A stretch of DNA of 64,000 nucleotides from Cupriavidus phytohabitans. GTDB lineage: Bacteria > Pseudomonadota > Gammaproteobacteria > Burkholderiales > Burkholderiaceae. Both the position numbers and the translations under genes were made by a program. The notes below the pieces were generated by a model. It was not told the origin of the DNA. It saw only the letters and a list, made by a program, of their open reading frames with translations, and did not search any database. Shown one piece after another: positions 18,454 through 27,353 of the stretch; within the stretch, counting starts at the first letter, position 1; the number at the start of each line of letters is the position of its first letter. The stretch lies in contig NZ_AUFE01000006.1 in assembly GCF_000426345.1 (NCBI RefSeq), positions 1 to 64,000 on the forward strand, given 5' to 3'.

Positions 18454-19749
18454 ATGTCCCTCGCCAACGCGTCCGCGTCCCCTTCGCTCGCCAGCCGCCC
18501 CGACGTCGCCATCATCGGCGGCGGGCCGGCCGGGCTGATGGCGGCCGAGGTACTGGTGGCGCAGGGCGCGACCGTGGCCGTCTATGAAGCGATGCCGTCG
18601 GTGGGGCGCAAGTTCCTGATGGCCGGCAAGGGCGGCATGAACCTCACGCATGCGGAGCCGGAACCGGCCTTCCTCGGCCGCTATGGCGCCCGTGCAGCAC
18701 AGATCGCGCCGATGCTCGCAGACTTCGGCCCGCAGGCGCTGCGCGAGTGGGTGCACGGGCTTGGCATCGAGACCTTCGTCGGCAGCTCGGGCCGCGTTTT
18801 CCCCACCGACATGAAGGCCGCGCCGATGCTGCGCGCATGGCTGCACCGGCTGCGCGAGGCCGGCGTGCAGTTCCATATGCGCCATCGCTGGCTGGGCTGG
18901 GATGAGTGCGCGCCGCATACGCTGCGCTTTGCCACCCCGCATGGCGACGTGTCGGTGTCCACGCGTGCCGTGGTGCTCGCGCTCGGCGGCGCAAGCTGGG
19001 CGCGGCTGGGATCGGATGGCGCGTGGGTGCCGCGGCTGGCTGACCGTGGCGTCGATATCGCGCCGCTGCGCCCCGCCAATTGCGGCTTCGATGCGGCATG
19101 GAGCGAATCATTTGCCGACCGTTTCGCCGGCACGCCGGTCAAGCCGGTGGCGATCGCATTGACCGGTCGCGACGGCAACGCGCACTACCGGCAGGGGGAG
19201 TTCGTCATCAGCGCCACCGGCATCGAAGGCAGCCTGGTCTACGCGATGTCGGCGCCGATCCGCGACCGGATCGAAGCCGACGGCAGCGCGGTGATCCACC
19301 TCGACCTGCTGCCCTCGCACACCGCGGAACAGGTCGGCAATGAAGTGAACCATCCGCGCGGCTCGCGCTCGCTGTCCAGCCACCTGCAGAGCCGGCTCGG
19401 CATTACCGGCGTCAAGGCCGGCCTGTTGCGCGAATGCCTGACAAAGGACGCGATGCAGGATTCCGGCACGTTGGCCGTGTCGCTCAAGGCACTGCCGCTG
19501 CGCCTGCTGCGTCCGCGTCCGATCGACGAGGTCATCAGCAGCGCGGGCGGCGTGCGCTTCGAGGCGATGGATGAACGATTGATGCTGCGTGCGCTGCCGG
19601 GCGTGTTCTGCGCGGGCGAAATGCTGGACTGGGAAGCGCCCACCGGCGGCTACCTGCTGACGGCGTGCTTCGCCAGCGGGCGCACTGCGGCGCAGGGCGC
19701 CGCGGCATATCTGCGGCAACCTCCGCGCCAACCTCCGCGGCAATCCTAA
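18454..19749 (+). CDS. TIGR03862-type (BaiN/HI0933-like) flavoprotein
   Basis: A 431-residue FAD/NAD(P)-binding oxidoreductase. An ADP-binding motif IIGGGPAGLMAAE lies near residues 19-31, then GRKFLMAGKGGMNLTH near 51-66, the family's hallmark after the first strand. VVLALGGASWARLGSDG follows near 172, and a C-terminal FAD site GVFCAGEMLDWEAPTGGYLL near 382-402. Members of this group are largely uncharacterised; related BaiN-type enzymes reduce ring systems. The stop codon overlaps, by bases of CTAA, the stop of the next convergent flavoprotein gene. Confidence 0.87.
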   Translation: MSLANASASPSLASRPDVAIIGGGPAGLMAAEVLVAQGATVAVYEAMPSVGRKFLMAGKGGMNLTHAEPEPAFLGRYGARAAQIAPMLADFGPQALREWVHGLGIETFVGSSGRVFPTDMKAAPMLRAWLHRLREAGVQFHMRHRWLGWDECAPHTLRFATPHGDVSVSTRAVVLALGGASWARLGSDGAWVPRLADRGVDIAPLRPANCGFDAAWSESFADRFAGTPVKPVAIALTGRDGNAHYRQGEFVISATGIEGSLVYAMSAPIRDRIEADGSAVIHLDLLPSHTAEQVGNEVNHPRGSRSLSSHLQSRLGITGVKAGLLRECLTKDAMQDSGTLAVSLKALPLRLLRPRPIDEVISSAGGVRFEAMDERLMLRALPGVFCAGEMLDWEAPTGGYLLTACFASGRTAAQGAAAYLRQPPRQPPRQS

Positions 19750-21371
19750 GCCTGCTTGCCCCCGACGATGCTGAGCGCCACCGCTTCGGCCACCTCGATG
19801 CCATCGATCGCGGCCGAGTAGATGCCGCCGGCATAGCCGGCGCCCTCGCCCGCCGGGTACAGGCCCTTGACGTTGATGCTCTGGTAATCGTCGTTGTTGC
19901 GGCGGATGCGCAGCGGCGACGACGTGCGCGTCTCCACGCCAGTCAGCACCGCGTCATGCAGCGCGAAGCCCGGCAGCTTCTTGTCGATCTCCGGAATGCC
20001 TTCGCGGATCGCTTCGATCACGTAGTCGGGCAGCGACGTGCTCAGATCCGTCGGCGTCACGCCCGGCTTGTACGAAGGCTCGACCGAGCCCAGCGACGTC
20101 GAGGCACGGCCGGCGATAAAGTCGCCCACCAGCTGGCCCGGCGCGTTGTAGTTGCGGCCGCCCAGCTCGAACGCGCGTTCTTCCCACTTGCGCTGGAACT
20201 CGATGCCGGCCAGCGGGCCGCCCGGATAATCTTCCGGGGTAATGCCGACCACGATGCCGGCGTTGGCATTGCGCTCGGCGCGCTTGTACTGGCTCATGCC
20301 GTTGGTCACCACGCGCCCCGGCTCCGAGGCCGCCGCCACCACCGTGCCGCCCGGGCACATGCAGAAGCTGTACACCGAACGCCCGTTGCTGCAGTGGTGC
20401 ACCACCTTGTAGTCGGCCGCGCCCAGCAGCTTGTTGCCGGCGAACTTGCCGAAGCGGCTGCGGTTGATCAGGCCCTGCGGATGCTCGATGCGGAAGCCCA
20501 GCGAGAACGGCTTGGCCTCCATGAACACGCCGCGATCGTGCAGCATCTGGAAGGTATCGCGCGCGCTGTGGCCGACCGCCATGATGACGTGGTCGGCTTC
20601 CAGGTATTCGCCATTCGACAGCTTCAGGCCGCGCACCTGGCCGCCGTCGATGTCGATATCGTCGACGCGCGTTTCGAAGCGGATCTCGCCGCCCAGCTCG
20701 ATGATCTCCGCGCGCATCTTCTCGACCATGCTGACCAGGCGAAAGGTGCCGATATGGGGGCGCGCCTTGTACAGGATGTCTTCCGGCGCACCGGCGCGCA
20801 CGAACTCGTTCAGCACCTTGCGCCCGTAGTGCTTCGGGTCCTTGATCTGGCTGTACAGCTTGCCGTCCGAGAACGTGCCCGCGCCGCCTTCGCCGAACTG
20901 CACGTTCGACTCCGGGTTGAGCACGCTCTTGCGCCACAGGCCGAACGTGTCCTTGGTGCGCTCGCGCACTTCCTTGCCGCGCTCCAGCACGATCGGGCGG
21001 AAGCCCGACTGCGCCAGGATCAGGCCGGCCAGCAGCCCGCACGGGCCCATGCCGATCACCACCGGGCGCAGCGCGGGGCCGCCCTGCGGCGCGCGCGCGA
21101 CGAAGTGGTACTCCATATCGGGCGTCACGCTCCAGTTGGGCTTGCCGGCCATGCGCTTGCGCGCCGCGGCTTCGTCGCTGACTTCGATATCGATGATGTA
21201 GGTCAGCTTGATATCGGAGCGCTTGCGCGCATCGTGGGCGCGGCGGAATACCGTATAGCCGATCAGGCCGTCTCCCTTGACGCCGATCTGCGCGGCGCTG
21301 GCGCGCACGGCGGCGTCCAGGTCGCTTTCGGTATGGTCGAGCGGGAGTTTGACTTCACTTAGACGTAGCAT
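19746..21371 (-). CDS. FAD-dependent dehydrogenase (COG2509 type)
   Basis: A 541-residue flavoprotein. The start is ATG 21371 (MLRLSEVKLPLDH); the open frame reaches 21542 but the extra part looks non-coding. An N-terminal domain of about 90 residues precedes the FAD motif VVIGMGPCGLLAGLILAQ near 105-122, then ERGKEVRERTKDTFGLWR. FGEGGAGTFSDGKLYSQIKD near 160 and GLYPAGEGAGYAGGIYSAAIDG near 500-521 mark this widespread uncharacterised family. Another family hallmark is a Cys-containing stretch, SFCMCPGGTVVAA, near 345. It converges on the preceding flavoprotein with overlapping stops. Substrate unknown. Confidence 0.87.
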   Translation of the reverse strand: MLRLSEVKLPLDHTESDLDAAVRASAAQIGVKGDGLIGYTVFRRAHDARKRSDIKLTYIIDIEVSDEAAARKRMAGKPNWSVTPDMEYHFVARAPQGGPALRPVVIGMGPCGLLAGLILAQSGFRPIVLERGKEVRERTKDTFGLWRKSVLNPESNVQFGEGGAGTFSDGKLYSQIKDPKHYGRKVLNEFVRAGAPEDILYKARPHIGTFRLVSMVEKMRAEIIELGGEIRFETRVDDIDIDGGQVRGLKLSNGEYLEADHVIMAVGHSARDTFQMLHDRGVFMEAKPFSLGFRIEHPQGLINRSRFGKFAGNKLLGAADYKVVHHCSNGRSVYSFCMCPGGTVVAAASEPGRVVTNGMSQYKRAERNANAGIVVGITPEDYPGGPLAGIEFQRKWEERAFELGGRNYNAPGQLVGDFIAGRASTSLGSVEPSYKPGVTPTDLSTSLPDYVIEAIREGIPEIDKKLPGFALHDAVLTGVETRTSSPLRIRRNNDDYQSINVKGLYPAGEGAGYAGGIYSAAIDGIEVAEAVALSIVGGKQA

Positions 21372-21438
21372 GGGGAACCCGGGAACTGCGGCCGGGGGGT
21401 TGGGCACACCAATGTGCCAGGCCGGCCGGAGCGCAATT

Positions 21439-21828
21439 TTATAGTTTTTCGGGCGCCGGGTCGGCAATCCGTTGCGGCTGGTGCCACGGTGGCGACGACA
21501 GGCGGCGCCTGCGCCACGCCAGCAGTGCCGCCAGGCGGTCAATCACGCCGAGCGGCAAGGTGATGGTGAAGGCGGCGTCGCCGCACGCCACGACCTGCAG
21601 CCAGCCGCGCGCCGGTATCGTCAGCGTCTCGCCCGCACGCAGGCGCCAGCGCGGGATATGCCAGCTTTCGGCCAGCCATTGCGGCGGTCCGCTGACCTCG
21701 ATCCGGCCGGCGCCGGCATGCAGCACCGTGCCCGCCGCCACGCGCAGATGCAGGCATTGCCCGGCGGGCAGGCGCGTGGCGGAGGCCGGCAAGACGGTTC
21801 CTGAAGTGTCGATCGATACGCTTGGCAT
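21439..21828 (-). CDS. DUF2917 family protein
   Basis: A 129-residue protein with the cupin-like short-strand pattern of DUF2917: hydrophobic strands carrying GQCLHLRVAAGTVLHAGAGRIEVSG, then WHIPRWRLRAGETLTIPARGWLQVVA. The function of the family is unknown. The C-terminal 30 residues are basic and Trp-containing. It is divergent from the MocR regulator gene at 22004. DUF2917 genes are often found next to such regulators in Burkholderiales (from memory), so this gene may be its target. The call rests on pattern memory. Confidence 0.62.
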   Translation of the reverse strand: MPSVSIDTSGTVLPASATRLPAGQCLHLRVAAGTVLHAGAGRIEVSGPPQWLAESWHIPRWRLRAGETLTIPARGWLQVVACGDAAFTITLPLGVIDRLAALLAWRRRRLSSPPWHQPQRIADPAPEKL

Positions 21829-21937
21829 GGCTTGGCTCCGGTAACAGATTCAGGCCTCCAGCCTATCGGCCGCCCCCCGCCCGCGGCAGGCACATCACCG
21901 CGAAACCTCCACCGGAACAGCAAGGCAAAACCGGGGC

Positions 21938-21974
21938 TGTTACGATACAGGCGCCCCGCCTCTGTATCTGTACC
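21938..21974. promoter_or_regulatory. Likely MocR operator with repeated TGTA(T/C)C-like half sites
   Basis: The divergent intergenic region holds GATACAG (21944-21950) and CTGTATC (21962-21968), a perfect 7-base inverted repeat with 11 bases between. The flanking half sites TGTTAC (21938) and TGTACC (21969) are similar. Such half-site arrays next to a regulator gene are typical binding sites. Confidence 0.6.
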
Positions 21975-22003
21975 CCGATGGCCAACCGCGCCACCATGCC
22001 CCC

Positions 22004-23440
22004 ATGGAAGCCACTCCGCTCTACCGCCAGGTTGCCGGCCACTACCGCCGCGCCATCGAATCCGGCACGCTGACCGCCGGCGACCGCATGCCATCCGTGC
22101 GCGCGCTGATGGGACTGCACGGCGTCAGCCTGTCCACGGCCCTGCAGGCTTGCCGCCAGCTGGAGAGCGACGGCCTGCTCGAAGCCCGCCCGCGCGCCGG
22201 CTATTTTGTCGCGGCACCTGTGCGCGCGCCGCTGGCACCGCTGACCGAACCCGACGCCGCGCTGCCCGATCCCGCGCAGTACGTCGGCATCCACCAGCGC
22301 ATTTCGGGGCTGCTGGCGCGCAGCCAGCACCAGCATGTCCATACCAACCTGGGCGGCGCCTACTGTGCGCCCTCGCTGTATCCCGCCGAGGCACTGCGCA
22401 GCGCCGCGGCGCGCGCCCTGCGCCGGCATCCGATGCTGTTCGGCGAGGCGGTCGAGCCGGAAGGCCATGCGCCGCTGCGCGGCGCCATCGCGCGCCAGGC
22501 GCTGCACGCGCGGATGCAGCTGGCGCCGGAGGAGATCGTCATCACGCACGGCTGCACCGAGGCGCTCAACCTGGCGTTGCGCGCGGTGGCCGGCCCGGGC
22601 GACGTGATCGCGGTGGAATCGCCCACCTACTACGGGCTGCTGCAGATCCTCGAAAGCCTCGGCATGCGCGCGCTGGAAATCCCGTGCAGCCCGCAGACGG
22701 GGATGTCGCTCGAGGCGCTCGAGCTGGCGGCGCAGCACTACGACAATATCCGCGCGGTGGCGGTAGTGCCCAACCTGCAGAATCCGCTCGGCTGCATCAT
22801 GCCGGACGCGCACAAGGCGCGGCTGGTGCAGTGGTGCGAGGCGCGCGGCATCGCGCTGATCGAGGACGACTGCTTTTCCGCCACCGCCGACGGCGATACC
22901 CAGCCGGCGGCGGCCAAGGCCTGGGATGGCAGCGGGAACGTAATCCACTGCGCCTCGCTGCACAAGGTGCTGGCGCCGGGCATGCGGCTCGGCTGGATCG
23001 CTGCCGGCAAATGGCAGCCGCGCGTGGAAATGCTCAAGTTCGGGCTGTCGCGGCCCAACGAAATGCTGTCGCAGATGGCGGCGGCGGATTTCCTCGCCAG
23101 CGGCGCGCATGAACGGCACCTGCGCCGGTTGCGCACGCGGCTGCAACTGCAGCGTGAATGGTTCGCGCAGGCGGTGGCGGCCAGCTTCCCGGCCGGGACG
23201 CGGCTGGGCTCGCCGCGCGGCGGCATGCACCTGTGGGTGGAGATGCCCGTGCAGGTCTCGTCCGAGGCGGTCTTCGACCAGGCGCTGCAGGCGGGCATCC
23301 GCGTCATGCCGGGAGTGATGTTCTCCAACGCCGGGCGCTTCGACCATTGCCTGCGCATCAACTGCGGCACGCCGCGTTCGGCGCAGATCGAGCGCGCGCT
23401 GGCCACGCTGGCCGGCGTGGTGCACCGCCTTGCCGGCTAG
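22004..23440 (+). CDS. MocR-type regulator (GntR DNA-binding + aminotransferase fold)
   Basis: A 478-residue MocR regulator. The GntR winged helix (about 1-75) has LYRQVAGHYRRAIESGTL, DRMPSVRALMGLHGVSLSTALQACRQLESDGLL and the wing ARPRAGYFV. The type I aminotransferase domain (about 95-478) has YYGLLQILESLG, NLQNPLGCIMP near 258, and the PLP-lysine region ASLHKVLAPGMRLGWIAAGK near 318-337. It likely senses an amino compound or PLP and controls itself and the divergent DUF2917 gene. The direct target and effector are unknown. Confidence 0.92.
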   Translation: MEATPLYRQVAGHYRRAIESGTLTAGDRMPSVRALMGLHGVSLSTALQACRQLESDGLLEARPRAGYFVAAPVRAPLAPLTEPDAALPDPAQYVGIHQRISGLLARSQHQHVHTNLGGAYCAPSLYPAEALRSAAARALRRHPMLFGEAVEPEGHAPLRGAIARQALHARMQLAPEEIVITHGCTEALNLALRAVAGPGDVIAVESPTYYGLLQILESLGMRALEIPCSPQTGMSLEALELAAQHYDNIRAVAVVPNLQNPLGCIMPDAHKARLVQWCEARGIALIEDDCFSATADGDTQPAAAKAWDGSGNVIHCASLHKVLAPGMRLGWIAAGKWQPRVEMLKFGLSRPNEMLSQMAAADFLASGAHERHLRRLRTRLQLQREWFAQAVAASFPAGTRLGSPRGGMHLWVEMPVQVSSEAVFDQALQAGIRVMPGVMFSNAGRFDHCLRINCGTPRSAQIERALATLAGVVHRLAG

Positions 23441-23648
23441 CCTCGTGCGGGGGCAGCGCGCATTATTGCAACACACGTACAGGCGCACTGCCGGGTTGAC
23501 CTGCTTTTTGCGCCCCGTTTGCCCCATTTGCCGCCGCCTCGCCTATCCTAGTGCGCTGGCGCGCGGCCGTGGCCCGGCTGTCCCCGCTGCCGGTGCCCCG
23601 CTGCCAAGCGCCGCCATCAGACAGGAACAAGAACAAAGGAGAGTGGCC

Positions 23649-25154
23649 TTGAGCAGTCCATCCGCGGCATCGCGCAACCGCCCGGCCGGCACGAGGCCGG
23701 ACAACAGCGCCGACGATTACCAGATGCTGTTCCAGCTCGCCCCCGTGTCGCTGTGGCTGGAAGACTTCAGCGATGTGCGGGTGCATTTCGAACAGCTGCG
23801 CCGCGACGGGGTCACCGACCTGCGCGCCTACCTGCGCGCCAATCCGCACCAGGTAGCGCAATGCTCGTCGCTGATCCGCGTGATCGACGTCAACCAGCGC
23901 ACGCTCGACCTGTTCCGCGCGGCCGACCTCCACGACCTCATCGCCAACCTCGAAACGGTCTTCCGCGACGACATGTTCGACCAGCACGTGGAAGAACTCG
24001 GCCAGCTCTGGGACGGCGGCAGCCGCTTTTCCAGCCAGACCGTCAACTACACGCTGGACGGCGAACGCCTCGACATCCGGCTCGAAGCCACGGTGATGCC
24101 CGGCCATGAAGGCACATGGGAGCGCGTGCTGCTGTCGATCGAAGACATCACCGCGCGCGTGCGCACCGAACGCGAGTTGCGCCGCAGCGAGCAATATGCC
24201 GTTGGCCTGTTCGAACACTCGCCGGTGTCGCTGTGGGTGGAGGACTTCAGCGCGGTCAAGGTGCTGCTCGATGAAGTGCGCGCGGCCGGCATCACCGACT
24301 TCCGCACCTTCCTCAACGTGCATCCGGACTTCGTCTCGCGCTGCATGCAGGAGATCCGCGTGCTCGACGTCAACCGGCAGACGCTGCTGATGTTTGGCGC
24401 CGAGTCCAAGCAGATCCTGTTGTCGCGCCTCGGCGACGTGTTCCGCGACGACATGCGCATCCACTTTGCCGAGCAGCTGGTCGACCTCTGGCACGAAAAG
24501 CTGTGGCAGCAGCGCGAGGTCATCAACTACGCGCTCGACGGCCGCCAGGTCGACGTCTTCATGCAGTGGTCGGTCTTCCCCGGCTGCGAAGCCGACTGGG
24601 ACCAGGTGCTGGTATCGCTGACCGACATCACCGCGCGCAAGAAGGCCGAGGCCTATGTCGAGTTCCTGGGCAAGCACGACGTGCTGACCAAGCTCTACAA
24701 CCGCGCCTACTACGAAGACGAACTGGCGCGGCTGGGCCGCAAGGGCCCGTGGCCGGTCAACGTGGTGGCGGTGGACCTGAACGGGCTGAAAGTGGTCAAC
24801 GACCAGTTCGGCCACGGCGACGGCGACGGACTGCTGCGCCGCACCGGCGAGGTGCTGAAGAAGGCGGTGGGCGACCAGGCCTGCGTGGCGCGCATCGGCG
24901 GCGATGAATTCATGGTGCTGCTGCCCGGCCGCGACGAGCGCGGCGCCGCCACGGTGGTCGAGCAGATCGAACAGGTGGTGGAACTGAACAACACCTTCTA
25001 TCCCGGCGTGCGCCTGAGCTTCTCTATCGGCCACGCCACCTGCGTGCAGGGCGAGCGCCTCACCGACGCGGTCAAGGTGGCCGACAGCCGCATGTACGAA
25101 GCCAAGCGCGCGCACTATGAGGCGCTGGGCAACGAGCGGCGCCGCGGCAACTGA
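23649..25154 (+). CDS. Diguanylate cyclase with two tandem PAS domains
   Basis: A 501-residue cytosolic PAS-PAS-GGDEF protein that should make cyclic di-GMP. The TTG at 23649 is chosen because AAGGAG lies at good spacing and no ATG is placed well; a GTG sits too close to that site. Each PAS (about 20-180 and 185-335) begins with a near-identical APVSLWLEDFS / SPVSLWVEDFS and ends in an SxxDITAR linker, so the pair arose by duplication. The GGDEF domain (about 340-495) has a canonical active site RIGGDEFMVLL, so it is probably active. No transmembrane segment. The PAS ligand is unknown. Confidence 0.9.
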   Translation: MSSPSAASRNRPAGTRPDNSADDYQMLFQLAPVSLWLEDFSDVRVHFEQLRRDGVTDLRAYLRANPHQVAQCSSLIRVIDVNQRTLDLFRAADLHDLIANLETVFRDDMFDQHVEELGQLWDGGSRFSSQTVNYTLDGERLDIRLEATVMPGHEGTWERVLLSIEDITARVRTERELRRSEQYAVGLFEHSPVSLWVEDFSAVKVLLDEVRAAGITDFRTFLNVHPDFVSRCMQEIRVLDVNRQTLLMFGAESKQILLSRLGDVFRDDMRIHFAEQLVDLWHEKLWQQREVINYALDGRQVDVFMQWSVFPGCEADWDQVLVSLTDITARKKAEAYVEFLGKHDVLTKLYNRAYYEDELARLGRKGPWPVNVVAVDLNGLKVVNDQFGHGDGDGLLRRTGEVLKKAVGDQACVARIGGDEFMVLLPGRDERGAATVVEQIEQVVELNNTFYPGVRLSFSIGHATCVQGERLTDAVKVADSRMYEAKRAHYEALGNERRRGN

Positions 25155-25166
25155 AGCAGTCCAACG

Positions 25167-25196
25167 CAAGAGAGCCGGCATGTGCCGGCTCTCTTG
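25167..25196. terminator. Perfect 13-bp hairpin between convergent genes
   Basis: CAAGAGAGCCGGC pairs with GCCGGCTCTCTTG around loop ATGT. It lacks a long T-run but sits between the convergent stops of the diguanylate cyclase and LpxO-like genes, so it is likely a bidirectional terminator. Confidence 0.7.
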
Positions 25197-25214
25197 CTGA
25201 TGACTTCCCGCGAA

Positions 25215-26117
25215 TTACAGGAAGATGACCAGGGCCACGCCCCCCACGATCAGGCCGAATTTGGCCACGTAGTACAGCTGGCGGTTCCATGCCTTGAAGC
25301 GGCGGCGATATTGCCCGCCCAGCCAGACAAAGCGGAACAGCTTGTTGATCATGCCGGTCTGGTCGTGCTCGTCGTTGGGCGAGCTGGCCGCGGTCATGAC
25401 CTTGCGGCCCATCCAGTGGTTGAACCTGGCGGCCCAGCCATAGCGCATCGGCCGCTCGATATCGCAGAACAGGATCAGGCGGTTGGCGTCGCTGCGGTTC
25501 TCGGCCCAGTGCAGGTAGGTTTCGTCGAACACCACGCCCTTGCCGTCGCGCCAGCTGTGGCGCTCGCCGTCGACCTCGATAAAGCAGCGGTCATCGTTGG
25601 GTGTGGACAAACCCAGGTGGTAGCGCAGCGAGCCGGCGAACGGGTCGCGGTGCGGATTGAGCTTGCCGCCCGGCGGCAGCTCGGCGAACATTGCGGCCTT
25701 CACGCTCGGCAGCTCGCGCAGCAGGGCCACGGTCTTGGGGCACAGCACTTCCGCGGACGGGTGCTGGGCCTCGTACCACTTCAGGTAGAAGCGCTTCCAG
25801 CCATACTTGAAGAACGAGTTGAAGCCGGCGTCGTCGTTCTTGTCCGCGGCCTTGATCTTGCGCATCGCGGCCAGCGCCAGGCCTTCATCGCGGATCTCCG
25901 GCCACGCGGTGCGCAGTTTCTCCAGGTCCGGGAAATTTTCGACCGGAATGTATGGCGTGCGCGGCACGCCCGAGAACGCATACATGAAGCAGTTGATCGG
26001 CGCGACCAGCGCCGAATGGTCCAGCAGCTGGCGCCAGATCTTCAGCCTTACCTTGCCGCGGAAGTGCACATACAGGATGGCACCGAGGTAGCCCGCGACG
26101 ATTATCCACTTGATCAC
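25215..26117 (-). CDS. LpxO-like aspartyl/asparaginyl beta-hydroxylase, membrane anchored
   Basis: A 300-residue iron/2-oxoglutarate oxygenase of the Asp/Asn beta-hydroxylase family, close to LpxO, which hydroxylates a lipid A fatty acid on the cytosolic face of the inner membrane. An N-terminal helix (IIVAGYLGAILYV) and a C-terminal one (FGLIVGGVALVIFL) would anchor it. Iron ligands are in LNPHRDPFAG near residue 155 (His, Asp) and LHWAENRSDANR near 202 (His), with an Arg for 2-oxoglutarate. The start codon is GTG with AGGAGG upstream. It could also modify another lipid; no lipid A genes are adjacent. Confidence 0.85.
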   Translation of the reverse strand: MIKWIIVAGYLGAILYVHFRGKVRLKIWRQLLDHSALVAPINCFMYAFSGVPRTPYIPVENFPDLEKLRTAWPEIRDEGLALAAMRKIKAADKNDDAGFNSFFKYGWKRFYLKWYEAQHPSAEVLCPKTVALLRELPSVKAAMFAELPPGGKLNPHRDPFAGSLRYHLGLSTPNDDRCFIEVDGERHSWRDGKGVVFDETYLHWAENRSDANRLILFCDIERPMRYGWAARFNHWMGRKVMTAASSPNDEHDQTGMINKLFRFVWLGGQYRRRFKAWNRQLYYVAKFGLIVGGVALVIFL

Positions 26118-26255
26118 CCGAAGTCCTCCTGGTTGGCCGCCCTGGCGCGCCGATGACTGGCGCAGCAGGCAGGCTGGGCGAAAACCGGCATTTTACCGAA
26201 ATGGCCGGCACGCCGCAGCTAGTGGCGGCTGAGGCACATCACAGCGAGAGGCAAT

Positions 26256-26579
26256 CTAGGACTCGCGATCCTGCCCGCCGCGCGACTGGCGCGCGATGCG
26301 ATCGATCAGCGCCTGGGCATCCTCGGGCATGCCCTGCAGTGTCAGCAAGCGGGCGTTGAGCACGAGGTTTTCCAGCACCAGCTTGGCGGTCGAGGCCCAC
26401 ATCGTGGCCAGCAGCGCTTCCATCGGCATGCCGGAGGCTTCCATCTGCTCGGAGCGCTCGGCGATCAGCCGGCACGCCAGCTGGCGCAGCGCGCGGTCGT
26501 CGAACGGCAGGTCGGCGTAGTCGATCGGGTCTTCCTTCTCGACCTCGGCCATCAGTTGCAGCAGGGTGTCTTCTGTCAT
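26256..26579 (-). CDS. Hypothetical protein, 107 residues, mostly helical
   Basis: The protein begins MTEDTLLQLMAEVEKEDPIDYADLPFDD and continues with amphipathic Leu/Ala-rich helices. ATG 26579 has AGGAGT at good spacing; the frame is open further to 26675 but the extension is not protein-like. No family recognised, no membrane segment and no cysteines. It stands between the LpxO-like gene and the AhpD-like gene on the same strand, with gaps of about 140 and 240 bases. Function unknown. Confidence 0.68.
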   Translation of the reverse strand: MTEDTLLQLMAEVEKEDPIDYADLPFDDRALRQLACRLIAERSEQMEASGMPMEALLATMWASTAKLVLENLVLNARLLTLQGMPEDAQALIDRIARQSRGGQDRES

Positions 26580-26818
26580 GGGCAGACTCCTGGCAAGGCA
26601 TGAACGCGATGGGCACCGCCAGTCACGCGGCGACGAACTGCTCAGCATCGCGCTTGACCTGACCGGCATTGCCATAGCCTACCATCGCATCGGCCATCGG
26701 GCCACGATGCCTCCCTGCCGCGCGCCGGCGGCTGTGCCTTCCGTTCGGCGCCGTGGCGCGAATGCAGCGCGCCGTGGCCGGTCAATGACCGGCCGCGGCG
26801 GCGAGCGTGGCGCTATGT

Positions 26819-27262
26819 TCAGAGCGCCGGCGGCTGGCGACGGAAGCCGACGCCGAAGCGGTTCCACGCATTGATCATCGAGATCAGCAAGGTCAGGTCG
26901 GCAATTTCCTTCTCCGTGAACTGCTCGCGCACCGCGTTGTAGTCAGCGTCGGGCGCCTGGCTTTGCGCCAGCAGCGTCAGCGCCTCGGTCCAGGCCAGCG
27001 CGGCACGCTCGCGCGCGGTGAACCAGCTCACTTCGCGCCAGGCCGGCAGCAGGCTCAGCCGGCGATCGCTCTCGCCGTGCTTGCGCGCGTCGGTCACATG
27101 CATGTCGAGGCAGAAGGCGCAGCCGTTGATCTGCGAGGCGCGGATCTTCACCAGTTCCTTCAGGCTGTTTTCGAGTCCGCAGCGGGCAAGGTAGATCTCC
27201 ACGCCGACCATGGCCTTGTAGGCATCCGGGGCCACGTCTTGCCAGTTCATGCGTTCTTCCAT
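26819..27262 (-). CDS. Carboxymuconolactone decarboxylase/AhpD-like protein
   Basis: A 147-residue AhpD-fold protein. The redox/proton-relay motif CAFCLDMH (CxxCxxxH, near residue 38-45) follows LVKIRASQING, as in peroxidase-related AhpD-like proteins. These usually act as small alkylhydroperoxidase-type antioxidants. ATG 27262 has GGAG seven bases upstream; a second ATG four codons on is possible. The frame is open far upstream (to 27598) but overlaps the divergent regulator gene. It is divergent from a MocR regulator across 135 bases that hold an ATTGG repeat array, so that regulator probably controls it. Confidence 0.88.
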   Translation of the reverse strand: MEERMNWQDVAPDAYKAMVGVEIYLARCGLENSLKELVKIRASQINGCAFCLDMHVTDARKHGESDRRLSLLPAWREVSWFTARERAALAWTEALTLLAQSQAPDADYNAVREQFTEKEIADLTLLISMINAWNRFGVGFRRQPPAL

Positions 27263-27353
27263 GTCGATTCTCCAGGGTTCCGGTAGTTGAGTGATTGGCG
27301 GGCGCTGGCCCGTTGGACTCAAAGATAGTCCTGGCGATTGGCTCCGTACACCG

